Assembly (NCBI GenBank): GCA_015680685.1
Contig: MNCI01033409.1
Coordinates: forward strand, 496,087 to 548,586
Origin: Gnetum montanum
Taxonomy: Eukaryota > Streptophyta > Gnetopsida > Gnetales > Gnetaceae
Direction of reading: 5' to 3'
Length of the DNA stretch: 52,500 bases
Shown: piece by piece, positions 34,329 to 44,852 of the stretch
Layout: each line of letters begins with the position of its first letter
Position numbering within the stretch: position 1 is the stretch's first letter
Made by a program: the position numbers and the translations under genes
Notes under the pieces: model-generated
The model's database searches: none
Told to the model about the DNA's origin: nothing
Seen by the model: the letters and a program-made list of their open reading frames with translations, nothing else

Positions 34329-34615
34329 TCCTATATCTTCTCTTTTTCCATTATAAATTCAAAAATCTCCTTAGCTTCCCCATGATCCAATTCAATTGGA
34401 TGATCTAGATTAGGATGAAAATAAGGAAGATAATTTGCTCTCTCATATTCTATCATAAGTTTGAATATATCTAGTGTAAATAAGAAGCCTAGCTCTTACT
34501 TGGCATAGGCTATCTTATAGTCCCTTTAGCTTAACCCTTCAAAAAGTTCCTAATTTCTCCTTAGATCAATAAGTCTTTGAAGTTTAAAAAATTCTAAACT
34601 AGAAGATGATGTCAT
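34329..34615 (-). pseudogene. gag: H segment a: start of Tat-like gag
   Basis: Minus-strand ATG at 34615 opens MTSSSSLEFFKLQRLIDLRR, then a mostly open frame (LGFLFTLDIFKLMIEYERAN, then HPIELDHGEAKEIFEFIMEK) to the E4 junction. Across E4 the same frame resumes at 30767. Stops are few here. The start is chosen because it is the first ATG of the frame with a Ser-rich opening; a start further upstream cannot be excluded. It is the N-terminus of H's gag by continuity only, since this part of gag has no diagnostic motif. Confidence 0.55.
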
Positions 34616-35990
34616 AGCTATAGATGTGTTTTGAAAATAATTGTGACTTCATAGGGTTGTTATAAAAGCTTTGATTTTTTTCTCTAATTAGGTTTGAACT
34701 TGAAATAGAGAGTGAGAGCATTAGTTTAAGATAAAAGTAAAAGTGACAAAATAAATGACATGACATTAGTGTTTCAACATGATGTGCTAATAAAACTTAA
34801 ATCTGATAAATAATGCTAATTTCTATGAATATACCCTTCTTCTAGCATTAAAAATATGTTGTGGTTAGAATCATCATAAATCTAAGATTCAGAACAACCT
34901 TATGTGAAATAAGCTAAGCATTCCATAACCACCAAATAGTCTAAGGAAATTAAACTCTAAATTGAAAGAGACTTGTAGATCATTAGAAATTCTAGAAATC
35001 CAAGATAGTATTTTTGCCAAACACAAGTAGATAACAAGTGAGAAAGAGTGCATGGAATAGTTGATAAAAGTAAAGCAAATGTGATAAAAAGTAACAAGTA
35101 TATTGGTAATGCAATACAAAAGAAAAACATTATGCAGAATAAGATCTATGAAGAAGTAGAATATACGTGGCTAGAAAAAGTAAAGTTATGAAATAAAAAG
35201 GATGGATATGAAAATTTAGAGAAAATAAATTATGTTCTTAAATTAGGATAATAATGAAAAAAATATATTATGATTGTTAAATGGTAATTCATGCATTGTC
35301 TTGATTCATAAGTTATAGTTGTTAAGATAAGTCATCAAGTCATAAAAGTGTGTTATGATTCATAAGGTATTTATGTATAGGTTAGTTATTGTAATTTGGG
35401 ATGTATTTGTTAGATTAATTTCCATTAAAAAGCATAACAAGTGTCAAGTTGGTTACAATGTTGTATTACAAGTCATAATAAAGTGTTATGTTAGTTACGA
35501 TGAGTTGTAATCTTGCATCAAGTTAAAGGTCCAGCCAGTATCAAGTTAGTGTGTAAGTAAGAAGAAGAAGAAGTACAAGTAGTAGTTATTTATAATTAAG
35601 AAACAAACTATTATGACCAAAAGGTATAAGAATATAAAATTACAAAATAAAGTTATCTAAAGAAAATAAAAGATTGTTGATTTTGAATTACCTTATCAAA
35701 AGATTCTAACATATTATGGAATCTTGTAAGATTCTTCTGAATGATACTACATAAATTCTAAGATAGTATCATAGCAAATAAAAGGCAAGAGATCAAGTAC
35801 TGAATAAGAATCTATGAAGAAAAATAAGAATGAGAATGTTGAAGATGTGATCAATTCCCTATATAATATGACAATAAAAGAAGAATAAGATAAGAGTTTC
35901 TTGAGATCATTAATGAATAAGATTGTAGTTACAAACTTGTAGAAGCTCATGATAAAGAATTATAAGACTTCAAAAAAAATAATGAAAATC
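34616..35990. other. Unassigned AT-rich stretch between H and copia element C
   Basis: No supported coding frame (minus ORFs 34889-35119 and 35747-35950 look like chance). It should hold H's leader/5' LTR on the minus strand and C's 5' LTR/leader on the plus strand, but I found no primer site or second LTR copy for either. 35280-35540 has many short repeats of AAGTCATAA and GTTATG. A GAA-rich run lies near 35560. Confidence 0.4.
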
Positions 35991-36029
35991 ATCCTATGAC
36001 CTAGTAGACTCTAGCATGTTATTTCAAGC

Positions 36030-36389
36030 ATTAACTTTATACTTGATGATGATTGGAAAAGAGAACAAAATGATATGGACTTAAGCATTCTCTATACCAA
36101 TATCTTTGGCAACATATCTCATTTGGTATATGGTATGAACACAACTATAAAAATTTGGGAGTATTTATATTAGATGTTTGGATTTTTAAACCAAGCAAAG
36201 AAATACCATATTTTCTTGAAGCTAAGAACAATGAAGATGAGCATTGAGCAAAAATTAACAAAATTTATCAAAGACATTTAAGTGGTTATATTAGAACTCA
36301 AATGTGAAAATGAGGATGTATCTAATGAAGAAAGACTTAGTTTTCTTTTACAAGCACTTCCAAATAAGTTTAAAGGATTTATACAAGTA
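36030..36389 (+). pseudogene. gag: Copia element C: gag, 5' half
   Basis: Plus strand. Blocks in order: DDDWKREQNDMDLSILYTNI, IKIWEYLYxMFGFLNQAKKY, LKLRTMKMSIEQKLTKFIKD, then ERLSFLLQALPNKFKGFIQVL. These match the copia gag pattern (A-x-x-W-x-x-L...L-x-x-L-K-M...LL-x-S-L-P-x-x-Y). The frame is cut at 36389 by the reversed element E5; the reading resumes in the same frame at 41542. The 77-codon ORF 36282-36515 runs artificially into E5's LTR. Confidence 0.8.
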
Positions 36390-36394
36390 CTTGA
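36390..36394. repeat. Target-site duplication of E5, left copy
   Basis: CTTGA, identical to 41542-41546. Confidence 0.85.
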
Positions 36395-37197
36395 TGATGA
36401 GGAGCTTCCATGGATTTTACAATCCAAGCTTTCTCAAAGTTACAAAATAGTAAAGTTAAGTAAGAAAAATAAAATGAAAGCTTTATTCTTACTCAAATTG
36501 AGAATTTACATATGAAAGGAAGCACAAATTTTCAAGGATAGATAAGATATTCAATCAGACTCCCATACATCCAATCAAAGGAAGCACACTCTCACATGGA
36601 TGATGATCAAGGCATCCTACCAAAACTCTATCTCTCCTTTTACTCTTATCTTGACTTCCTAGACTCTCTCTTAATTAAAATGAAGGCCTAAGAGATCTAT
36701 TTATTTCCTTCCCCCATTGTCTCATCATCTTTCCTCTTTAAATTCAAAATTTAAATCTTTGAAAACTTGTAGGAAATTATATCGTATCAATCTAGATTTC
36801 TCAAGAAAGAATGGGATGTCTCACCCAAAAATGACTATTAATAGCTAGGACATCCTAAAATCATATGGGATGTCTTTGCTAGGACATCTCAAGTATAACT
36901 GGGGAATCCTTAATATAGTTGGGACATCTCACCTGTAGCTGGGACATCCCACTTGCCAGGGAAAAACATAAAGATGTTCATTTCAAGGCTTGAAATATCT
37001 AGACACCTCCAACAAGTCTACATAGCCCCTATAAGCTCCTAAAATCATCAAAATAGTACCAAAACATTCTCAAACATGTCAAAATACCTTAAGATCATCA
37101 TCAACAAAAGAACACAAAAATACAAACAGAATAACACACAAACATCTATGTACAAACATATAGAGGATTAGACATGGACTAGGTAATGTCCTCATCA
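36395..37197 (-). repeat. E5 3' LTR
   Basis: 803 bp on the minus strand, TGATGAGGACATT...AGCTCCTCATCA. Partner 40732-41541. Holds a GACATCTC/GAGATGTC array at 36813-36950 (six sites). Confidence 0.9.
36813..36950. repeat. GGGACATCTC motif array in E5 3' LTR
   Basis: On the plus strand: GGGATGTCTC 36813, GGACATCC 36848, GGGATGTCT 36867, GGACATCTC 36882, GGGACATCTC 36921, GGGACATCCC 36941. The other LTR has a similar array at 41138-41306. Confidence 0.85.
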
Positions 37198-37212
37198 TCT
37201 CTCTTATCCTTA
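37198..37212 (-). other. E5 polypurine tract
   Basis: Minus strand TAAGGATAAGAGAGA, immediately before the 3' LTR start TGATGAGG. Confidence 0.7.
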
Positions 37213-37214
37213 AG

Positions 37215-37820
37215 AAATTAAACTTATCCTCAAGTTAGTTGTACACTAGGGAAAGCATTAAGCCCCCACAAAGCCAAATCTTTCTTATGGATCCAAATGT
37301 CATTTTTAGATCCTTCATTGTTCCAATGCACCAACTACTCATGCACTTTTCTACCTCTTATGCTCCTAGCCTCCCTTACTTGTAGCACAATTTCTTTCCT
37401 TCATGGCTTGGCTAAGTTTGAGTCTTCAAGTACATCCTTGAGGATCTCAAGACTATCCCTCAAGTCTGATCAAATCACATTTCCATGGTATGGGCTCAAA
37501 TCTTCTTGAGAAAGCACATATCTAATAGCAAGCTCACTTGCATCTACTTTCACTTTAAAAAGTTTTGAGAAATTTGGATTTCAAAACCATAACACTACAA
37601 CTTTTCTCTTTCAATGCCTGAAAGGATTTTTCTTTCTCATTATTCCATAAAATGATTGAATTTTTCTTCAAACAAGAGAACATAGATCATGCAATGGAAC
37701 TAAAATTCTTAATAAATTTTATATAGAAGCTAGTGAAACCAAGAAAAGATCTCACCTCTTCCACATCCTTAGGTGAAGGCCATTCCTTAATTTCCTTTAT
37801 CTTACTTGGTTTCATCTTGG
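37215..37820 (-). pseudogene. pol: E5 RNase H stub joined to chromodomain-like segment
   Basis: Minus strand. From 37820: [20 protein letters not shown] (RT connection), then near 37560 VDASELAIRYVLSQE, the first RNase H block with its catalytic Asp. The rest of RNase H and the whole integrase (HHCC finger and D,D-E core) are missing. By about 37430 the text is ARSIRGRKVHExLVHWNN followed by WIHKKDLA, resembling the chromodomain pattern RRGxxxEYLVxWKGxxxxDATWExxxxL of plant chromoviruses. So an internal deletion of roughly 2 kb is inferred near 37500. The plus ORF 37297-37509 is antisense to this. Confidence 0.65.
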
Positions 37821-37821
37821 C

Positions 37822-38533
37822 TTAATTCTTGAAGACAACATGACCTAGATAGACAATTTCTTTCTTCATGAAGTAGCATTTCTTGGTATTAATCACCAAC
37901 TTTGCCTCTTGTAACTTGGAGCATATCATCCTCAAATGATGTACAAGGTCCTCTTCCTTATAACTATACATAAGAATGTCATCAAAGAAGACAATGCAAC
38001 ATTTACCAATAAAATCCCTTAGGACTTCATGCATGAGCCTCATAAATGTGACTAGAATGTTGGTTAGCCTAAAAGGCATGACTAACCACTCATACAAGCT
38101 ATCCAATGTCTTAAATTCTATTTTCCATTCATCTCTTGGTCTAATCCTTATCTGATGATAATCACTTTTTAAATCAATTTTAGAAAAATTATTAGTATCG
38201 GCAAGCATATCAAGAATGTCATCCATCCTAGGAATAAGAAATATATACTTGATATTAATGCTATTAACAACACTAGAATCTATGCACATCCTTAATTCAT
38301 TAGTGTCCTTGGGAACTAACATAGATAGAATGGCATAGGAGATATAGATTCCTTAATAAAATAATTAGAGAGTAATTCATTTTCTTGTTCAATTCTTCCA
38401 TGTCATTTGGAGTCGTGTAGTAGGCTCTTTCAGTGGGAATTGTAGCTCGTAATATGAAGTCCATTTGATGTTGGATGGATCTCACTAATGGAAGCCCTTT
38501 TAATTTTCCTTTGAAAACTTTAAAAAATTCCAA
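37822..38533 (-). pseudogene. pol: E5 reverse transcriptase
   Basis: Minus strand, the best preserved enzyme in the window. An upstream part (38533-38300) has KGLPLVRSIQHQMDFILRAT, the chromovirus GLPPxRxIxHxIDFxPGA block. The main 166-codon open frame (38322-37822) carries [52 protein letters not shown] and the catalytic loop CIVFFDDILMYS (37989-37978), with both Asp residues present. It ends with the KCYFMKKEIVYLGHVV connection block. A frameshift separates the two parts, and the following domains are deleted, so activity is unlikely. Confidence 0.9.
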
Positions 38534-38899
38534 TGCATAAGGTTACATAGCTAAAGGAAGTTCATTTTTATTCTCCTCTTCACTTATTGCAAGTGTTGAC
38601 ATTATGAAAAAACCATGCCTAGCCTCTTCATGTGCTTGTAGGTACTCTTCCTTACTTAGAAAGATCAATGAAGAATTAATAGGGACATTGTCCTTATACT
38701 ATTAACAAGTCATAGGAATGAGTTAATTTATCTCATCTTCTTTTGGAATAAACCAAACATTTCTTGCACCACTAAAATAATCCTTGTTATCAAAGTTCCA
38801 AGATCTTCCTAAAATAACATCAATATAATCAATTAGAAGGATGTCACAATGTACCTTGTCCTTAAAAGGGCTAATTTTAAAAGGAAAAATACACTTATC

Positions 38900-39330
38900 C
38901 TTAACTTCTCAAAAATTATCCTTGGAAAGCCAATGGACTCTATAGGGTCTAGGATGTGGAAATATCTTCAAACCAAGCTTAGAAACAGTCTTTGAGGAAA
39001 TCACATTTTCTTGACTTCCACCATCAATTAAAATGTGTATTCATTCACCACTATCTAGACACCTAGCTCCAATTCTAAAAATCATCTTTCTTCTAAGATC
39101 TTCATTGACATTAACATTTTCCATAAAAGTGCAAGAATTAATTTTAGTAATATCTTCAATCATTGGTGCATGAGGATTACCTTCATTAGAGGATTCTTCC
39201 TTTTCCAAGGTTTGAAGTTTCTTGCCTTTGGAGATCTTTGGCTTCTTAAACTTCCATTGTTTGTGTCCCTTTTTACCATAATTGAAGCATTGAATTCTAT
39301 ATGCATAGCCATTTCCTTGACCCTTTCCAT
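38900..39330 (-). pseudogene. E5 zinc knuckle and aspartic protease region
   Basis: Minus strand. CFNYGKKGHKQWKF near 39320-39275 is a gag zinc knuckle in which the second and fourth Cys of C-x2-C-x4-H-x4-C have become Tyr and Phe. Downstream comes ILIDGGSQENVISS (catalytic Asp at 39025-39023), then GLKIFPHPRPYR. The D-G-G triad, instead of D-S/T-G, is shared with E6 and so is a family trait rather than decay. In-frame stops are few in this part. Confidence 0.8.
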
Positions 39331-39419
39331 TCTTGAAGTAGTCTTTCTTGGAATCTTGATCCTCCTTGAACTTCTTTACTTCTGCTTGGTGTCTTCTTTT
39401 GCATTTTCCTTCTTCTTAG

Positions 39420-40376
39420 TTCCCTTTTCACCTTTATAAGCTTTGGATTTCTTGCCTTTAGAAAATTTAGAACCTCTATTATATCCTTGAATTTTCTTTT
39501 TAGCCTTAAGAGCTAATTCAAAAGCATCATCCAATGTTTGGAGCTCATAGAAGATTAGCTCTTGTTAATACTCACTTTTAAGTCCTCCTTGAAAGTTGGA
39601 TGCTTGTTCATAATCATTCCAATGAACTTAAAAAAATCCATGTAGTAGTCCTTCACACTCTTATTACCTTACCTTAGGTACTTCAATTTCTGGGTGGGCT
39701 CTTATCTTTCATGATTCTTCTTAAATTTTTTCTTAAGCATGAATTGCATTAAAGACCAATCCTTGATAAGAGTACTATTTTTCACCTTGTAAGAATGGCT
39801 TTCCTTCTCCCACCATACAAGTGTTATGCCTTCCAATTTGATTTCAGCATAAGATGCCTTTTGATTAGTTTACACATCTTTAAGTTCAAAGTACATGTTA
39901 ATTATTTTCAGCTAAGAGAGGAAAGATTTGGTTCCTTTTGTGCCATTGAAGAATTTTTCTTCAACATGAGGCATCCTAGAAGCATGTCTAAAAAATTTTT
40001 GCAAGAGTGACTTCAATTCCTTCACCTTACTTCCATTGAGATTTAGAAGGAAGTTCCTTTTTCCCTTTCCTAGGAAAAATAAAGCCTTGAGACTTATTTT
40101 CAACACTAGGAGCATAAAGAAAACATCATCTTGAGCTTCTCCTTCTCCAAAGTATTCATCTTCAAAAGGAATATCATCTTCAAGGGATGGCATTGAGGAA
40201 TGTCTTAAAGAAGGTCTTGGTAAAGAATTGCATGAATTGTACCCTTGCTTGAATGCTTTTGGTGAAGTAGCATGTCCTTTATTCTTCCCAAGATTTTTAA
40301 GTTTCTCAACAATGAGCTTGAAAGCATTTCTCATGTCTCTTGAAACAACTTAAATTTTCTTCTTATTTGGAGGCAT
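39420..40376 (-). pseudogene. gag: E5 gag remnant
   Basis: Minus strand. The ATG at 40376 is the first candidate start (MPPNKKK, then a stop); the longest open part, 40334-39912, begins MRNAFKLIVEKLKNLGKNKG and includes an acidic stretch (EDDIPFEDEYFGEGEAQDD). Further in come Lys-rich segments leading to the zinc knuckle. The capsid core expected in full-length relatives is short or missing. Assignment rests on position between primer site and zinc knuckle. Confidence 0.6.
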
Positions 40377-40715
40377 GATGGAAATTCATCTAAAAGGTAT
40401 TTTACACAAAATTCTACAAGGTGAAATTTTCAAGATTTTTCAAAGAATGAAACAAGAAATGCTCAAATCTTAAGAGAAATGAGCATAAATATCTTCAAAC
40501 CCTAGTTATTACAAGTCAATGGATGTCCAATTCCACAATTATCTTCCAATTCTTGAAAGATATGATAAACTTAGGGATAAAAGGGAATTTTCAAACCCTA
40601 GGATGAGTAGAACAAATAACAAGAGAGCATTCACCCAAGCTTGAGAATATAGAGTGATTCTTTGCAATTGAGATGAAAATTATCCACTTAAATGTAACTA
40701 TCTACAATTCCAAGT

Positions 40716-40728
40716 TTCTCTTATACTA
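40716..40728 (-). other. E5 primer-binding site (tRNA-Met, decayed)
   Basis: Minus strand TAGTATAAGAGAA next to the 5' LTR end; it aligns with TGGTATCAGAGC after a few substitutions. Confidence 0.55.
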
Positions 40729-40731
40729 ATT

Positions 40732-41541
40732 TGAGGAGGAGCTCCCATGCATTCCACAATCCAAACTTTCTCAAAGTTACAAAAAGTTACAAAATAGCAA
40801 ATTTAAACAAGAAAAGGAAACTAAAAGCTTTATTCTTGATCAAATGGAGAATTTTCATATGAAAGAAAGCATAAATTCCAAAGAACAAATAAGAGATTCA
40901 ATCAAAATCTCACACACTTAACCAAATAAAGCACACTCTTACATGAATGATGATCAAGGCACCTTGCCAAGACTCTATCTCTCCTTCTACATTTCTTTCA
41001 ACTTCCTAGACTCTCTCTTGATCAAAATGAAGGTCCATGAGGTTTATTTATATCCTTCCCCCTGTCTCTTCGTCTTCCCTCTTTAAATCAAAAATTTAAA
41101 TTTTTAAAAACTCATAGAAAATTATCTTGTGCCCATCTAGGACATCTTGGAGGATAATGATACGTCTCACTCAAAACTAGCTATTAATAGCTGGGACATC
41201 TTGAAATCATATGGGATGTCTTGGTTGAGACATCTCAAGTGTAGCTAGAATGTCTTGAATGCAATTAGGGTGTCTCACCTATAGCTGGGACATCCCAACT
41301 ACCAAGGAAAAATACAAAGATGCTTGTTTCAAGGCCTAGAACCTCCAAACACCTCCAAACAAGTCTCCATAGCCTCCAGAACATCATAAACTTAGCAAAA
41401 TAGTCCCAGAACACTCCCAAACATGTCAAAATGTCCTAATATCATCAAAAAAACAACTAAAAAATACAAACACAACAACATATAAACATCTATGTACAAA
41501 CATATGAAGGATTAGACATGGGTTGGGTGATTTCCTCATTA
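40732..41541 (-). repeat. E5 5' LTR
   Basis: 810 bp. On the minus strand starts TAATGAGGAAATCACC (G-to-A in TG) and ends CTCCTCCTCA. Partner of 36395-37197. GACATCT array at 41138-41306. Confidence 0.85.
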
Positions 41542-41546
41542 CTTGA
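41542..41546. repeat. Target-site duplication of E5, right copy
   Basis: CTTGA, identical to 36390-36394. Confidence 0.85.
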
Positions 41547-41995
41547 TGCATTGGGAGAAAGACCAAACTTTTCAACATTGATAGCTTGATTGTAGTTTCA
41601 AGAAACAAAAATGGAATTAGAGAAAAAATTAGAAAATTTAGAACAAGTTATATATATCCCAAGAAATAAGCAAGGAATGTAGTGGATAAATTATGGATGT
41701 TATTATAATAAACAAAATTCAAGATTTAATAATCAAAAGAATCAACAACCAACTTGTCATATCTGTAAAAGAAGAGAACATGTACTTAAAGATTTCTAGT
41801 TCAATCTTAAGAATCTAAGATCCTTTATTATTCAATAAAGAATTATTAGAGAGAATATGGGTCAACAAAGGTGGAAAAGAAATAATAATAACAAGTAAAA
41901 TAATTACCATAAAAATGAAGCAAACTTACTAATAGATGAATTGGTCTCAATTATTAAGAATATTACAAGCCAAGATGAAGTGACCAATGTTAAAT
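41547..41995 (+). pseudogene. gag: Copia element C: gag, 3' half with zinc knuckle
   Basis: Continues the gag frame from 36389. A LGERPNFSTLIA-like block, then a basic Asn/Gln-rich region (41690-41750) and a zinc knuckle CHICKRREHVLKDF (near 41758) in which the last Cys of C-x2-C-x4-H-x4-C is now Phe. More basic Asn/Lys-rich sequence follows. Several stops. Confidence 0.8.
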
Positions 41996-42000
41996 AAAAT

Positions 42001-42390
42001 ACTTGGTACATTGACTTGGGATATTCTAGAAATATCTTAGGAAATCATAATCTTTTCCAAAATTTGTGTACTATAAATGTTGGTGAAGCTATGACACCTA
42101 CTAGAGTTATTTGTAAATATAAAGGTATTGAAGATATTAATATGAAAATTATTAAACCACCAGTACAGATTAAGAATGTGTATTACACTCCAACACTAAA
42201 GGGACATTATTTATTGTTAGCATTTGAATTGGTCCAAGCTAGACACAAAATAGTTTTTGAACAAGATCCAACCAAAAATGTAAGATGTGTAATATTCAAA
42301 GGTAATTCATAGAAGAAGCTAGTAGAGACAAAATAAATAAATGGAGTATTTATATTACATCTAGTAAGAGAATTTATCTACTCTACTACT
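42001..42390 (+). pseudogene. pol: Copia element C: aspartic protease
   Basis: TWYIDLGYSRNILGNHNLF corresponds to the copia WYxDSGASRHMTG motif. The catalytic Asp is at 42013-42015; the adjacent Ser has become Leu, explained by one C-to-T change (TCG to TTG). A 98-codon open frame (42016-42312) continues through NVYYTPTLKGHYLL (family VLYVPxLKxNLLS). This is the longest open part of the element. Confidence 0.85.
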
Positions 42391-42399
42391 CATAAATCA

Positions 42400-43290
42400 T
42401 AGGATTAAAAGTTTTGGCATGAAAGACTTGGTCATATGAACAGAATTTATATTCAAAAATTATTAACATCATCCAATGTTTTATTATAGATTGGTTCAAT
42501 CATGACCTATACTACAAATCATGTGCTATGGGTAAATAAATAAAAATGACTTTTCCACATAAAAGGGACATAGGTGGAAGAACTGAGTTAGAGATTATAC
42601 ATTTGGATGTTGGTTAATATGGTAATGTACCCTCATTAAGAGTACAATACTTTGTAACCTACATTGATAACTATTCATAAAATGTGTAGATATATGTGAT
42701 CAAATCCAAATTAGAATTTCTTAATATCTTGAGAAAATTTAAAGCATTGATGAAAAAATAGATTGGATTACCAATCATGAAGCCATGAACTAATAATGGA
42801 ACAACATATACAAACAAAGAGTTTCAAGAATATCTTGTGAAAGTAGGAATTATTCATCAAAAGATAGTTTCATACTACCTCAAATAGAATGATGTAGCTA
42901 AGTGTAAAAATAAAATAATTGGTAAAATGGTACAATATATATTAACCCAATACAAATAAGATGATTCTTTCTAGGTAGAATTTGTATGAATTGTAGTTTA
43001 CATTATTAACAAAATTCCTACCCTCTATTTACATTTAAAGTGTCCAAATATAGTATGAAATGGAAGGAAGGAAAACTTAGAAAATTTATGAGTCTTTGAT
43101 TACATAGTATATTATCACATCATAATATAAACTAAATTAATTTCAAAAGCAAAAGAAGGATATTTTATAGGATATGATCTCCATACAAAAGGCTATTGAA
43201 TTTGGAACCTAGAGGAAGAAAAAATAATAATTACAAAAGATGTGATATTTAATGAAGACAAACTATTGAAACATAAATCAAACTAGAGAA
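42400..43290 (+). pseudogene. pol: Copia element C: pre-integrase and integrase
   Basis: FWHERLGHMNRIYIQKLL (near 42412) is the GAG-pre-integrase His motif (family LWHxRLGHxS). Then HLDVG near 42600 with the first catalytic Asp, a VTYIDNYS block near 42658 with the conserved Asp, TNNGTTYTNKEFQEYL near 42790 with the last acidic residues, and VSYYLKxNDVAK (family TPYTPQQNGVAER). Near 43155 KEGYFIGYDLHTKGYxIWNL and KDVIFNE mark the integrase C-terminal block. Stops interrupt it, and RT/RNase H are not found downstream. Confidence 0.85.
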
Positions 43291-43439
43291 GTCATATGAA
43301 TACTAATTATGGTGATGATAATAATTACAATAACAATCATAGCCCTAAAACTTCTGTATATTAGCATTATGATAAGAATGAACAAGTTAATCCAACTTCA
43401 AAAAATCCTGATTTTCAAGATACTAAGGGTGGACAAACC

Positions 43440-44852
43440 TAGATGTTACTAAACCAAGACTTATAAGAAGTTAATACAATGAATAATATCATAACAATAT
43501 TATTACTAATATTATGATATCTAATAAGATTATGTCTTAGAAAATGTTTAAATTTTTCTAAGTATCATGACTAATGTTGATGCTAAAATCAGCATCGGTA
43601 TCAGCATCAACACTTTCAATGCATGCATCATAATATCATCAACCATTAAGCTCAACATTTGGTAGTATCTTTTGAATTTATAAACTCCTAAAAATCATTT
43701 TGGTGTGATTCAACATCAATTAGAGCATCAAAAAAGATCTCAAAGACCTAGAACTAGCACCTAGGAGAAACTACAAAAATTTGTCTAAGTATTGATAATG
43801 GTAATGTTGGTGTCAATATTACATTTCTGCATGGTTAAGCTTGAAAAATCAAACTTGATATTTTTGAACTCAAGATAAAATTTGGGTAAACTATACTTAA
43901 CTCCAAGTTTGATTTTAGTAATCCTAAGTTAAAATTGATATCCCTAGGCCTATAAATACAAATTTGGAGGTTGGTTTCTTGAGATTTGATAGCACTTGTC
44001 AAATTTTAGGGGATCGAGAGCATGAGCATCTACCAACATCATAGCACCCATGTGTTCTACAATCATCTTCTATACCTTTAGCATCACTTCTAGTGATAAA
44101 AATTTTAAGCTTCTGTAGCATATTCTAAAGTTAGAATATTTTCAGCTCCAATATCAGTAACAAGACCCTTAGCCAAAACAACCTTGTTTTGGCTCAAATT
44201 TAATTCTAGATCATACCTATAGAATCCATATCCATATCCTAATCCTCTATAGGTTCAATGATACTCTCCAAATCCATATTTTTCTCAATATTAGAGCTCT
44301 TATTATTAGTTTCAATTCACTTATGTTTTTCATATATCGCTTATAGTTTTGACCCTCCATAGAAGTCGAATACTTTCTTACTCATTAATTTAGTCCTAAG
44401 GGTATGTTTGGCCAACACCTAGTATCAAGGGTTTGTATCACCAAGACCTAGTTTTATTATTTGGAAGGGCATCTAAAATACTTCTCCTCATATATGTATT
44501 AATATTTTAATATTTTATGCTCTTTTACTTAGGTTTTCTACTTATTTTTTATTCTATCACTCATATTCAATGTCATACTTTGTTTATTTTTTGCAATTTA
44601 TACCTACTTATTTTTTTCAGTGATTTATACTTATTGTTTTTCACATTAAAATCTTACTTTTTCATTGTTCTCCTACCATTCCTGGTTTGTATGTGGTATT
44701 TTAAATTTTTGTTTGATTGAAGGTTTCATGCCCCCTTATTTCATAATCGTTGATATATTGAGGGTTACATTGATCTAAAGATTATTTACATCTATGTACT
44801 AAGTATTTCAACACTTAGTTATGAAGGTATCCTTGTAGAAGTATGAAGATGG
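43440..44852. other. Unassigned stretch, possibly LTR-like
   Basis: No supported coding frame. A GTTGATGCT...AGCATCAAC inverted repeat (43576-43611) encloses two ATCAGCATC repeats. TATAAATA at 43951-43958 in a CCTAGGCCTATAAATACAAA context looks like an LTR or other promoter. Direct ATCCATATCC repeats near 44230-44280. No second copy found in the window, so a solo LTR is possible but unproven. The plus ORF 44517-44720 is T-rich and probably chance. Confidence 0.4.

Larger units (their letters stand above)
36395..41541 (-). mobile_element. E5: chromodomain-type Ty3/gypsy element with internal deletion, reversed
   Basis: Minus strand: 5' LTR (41541-40732), tRNA-Met primer site, gag, decayed zinc knuckle, protease, RT, a stub of RNase H, then a chromodomain-like segment, polypurine tract and 3' LTR (37197-36395). 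Most of RNase H and all of integrase are missing. CTTGA lies on both sides, and removing E5 with one copy restores the copia gag frame. The LTR ends form a 9-bp inverted repeat TGATGAGGA...TCCTCATCA in the left copy. Confidence 0.9.
36030..43440 (+). mobile_element. C: Ty1/copia element, incomplete, split by E5
   Basis: Gag (36030-36389 and 41542-41990), protease (42001-), and integrase (42400-43280) in the copia order PR-IN. RT and RNase H, which should follow, are absent: recognisable coding ends near 43.4 kb. I could not find either LTR. E5 (36395-41541, minus) is nested in gag with a perfect CTTGA duplication. Confidence 0.75.

Noticed and set aside
35280-35540. 5' LTR of copia element C
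   Set aside because: Composition and short repeats are suggestive, but no second copy, primer-binding site or clear boundaries were found.
37297-37509. 70-codon plus-strand ORF
   Set aside because: Antisense to the chromodomain-like end of E5.
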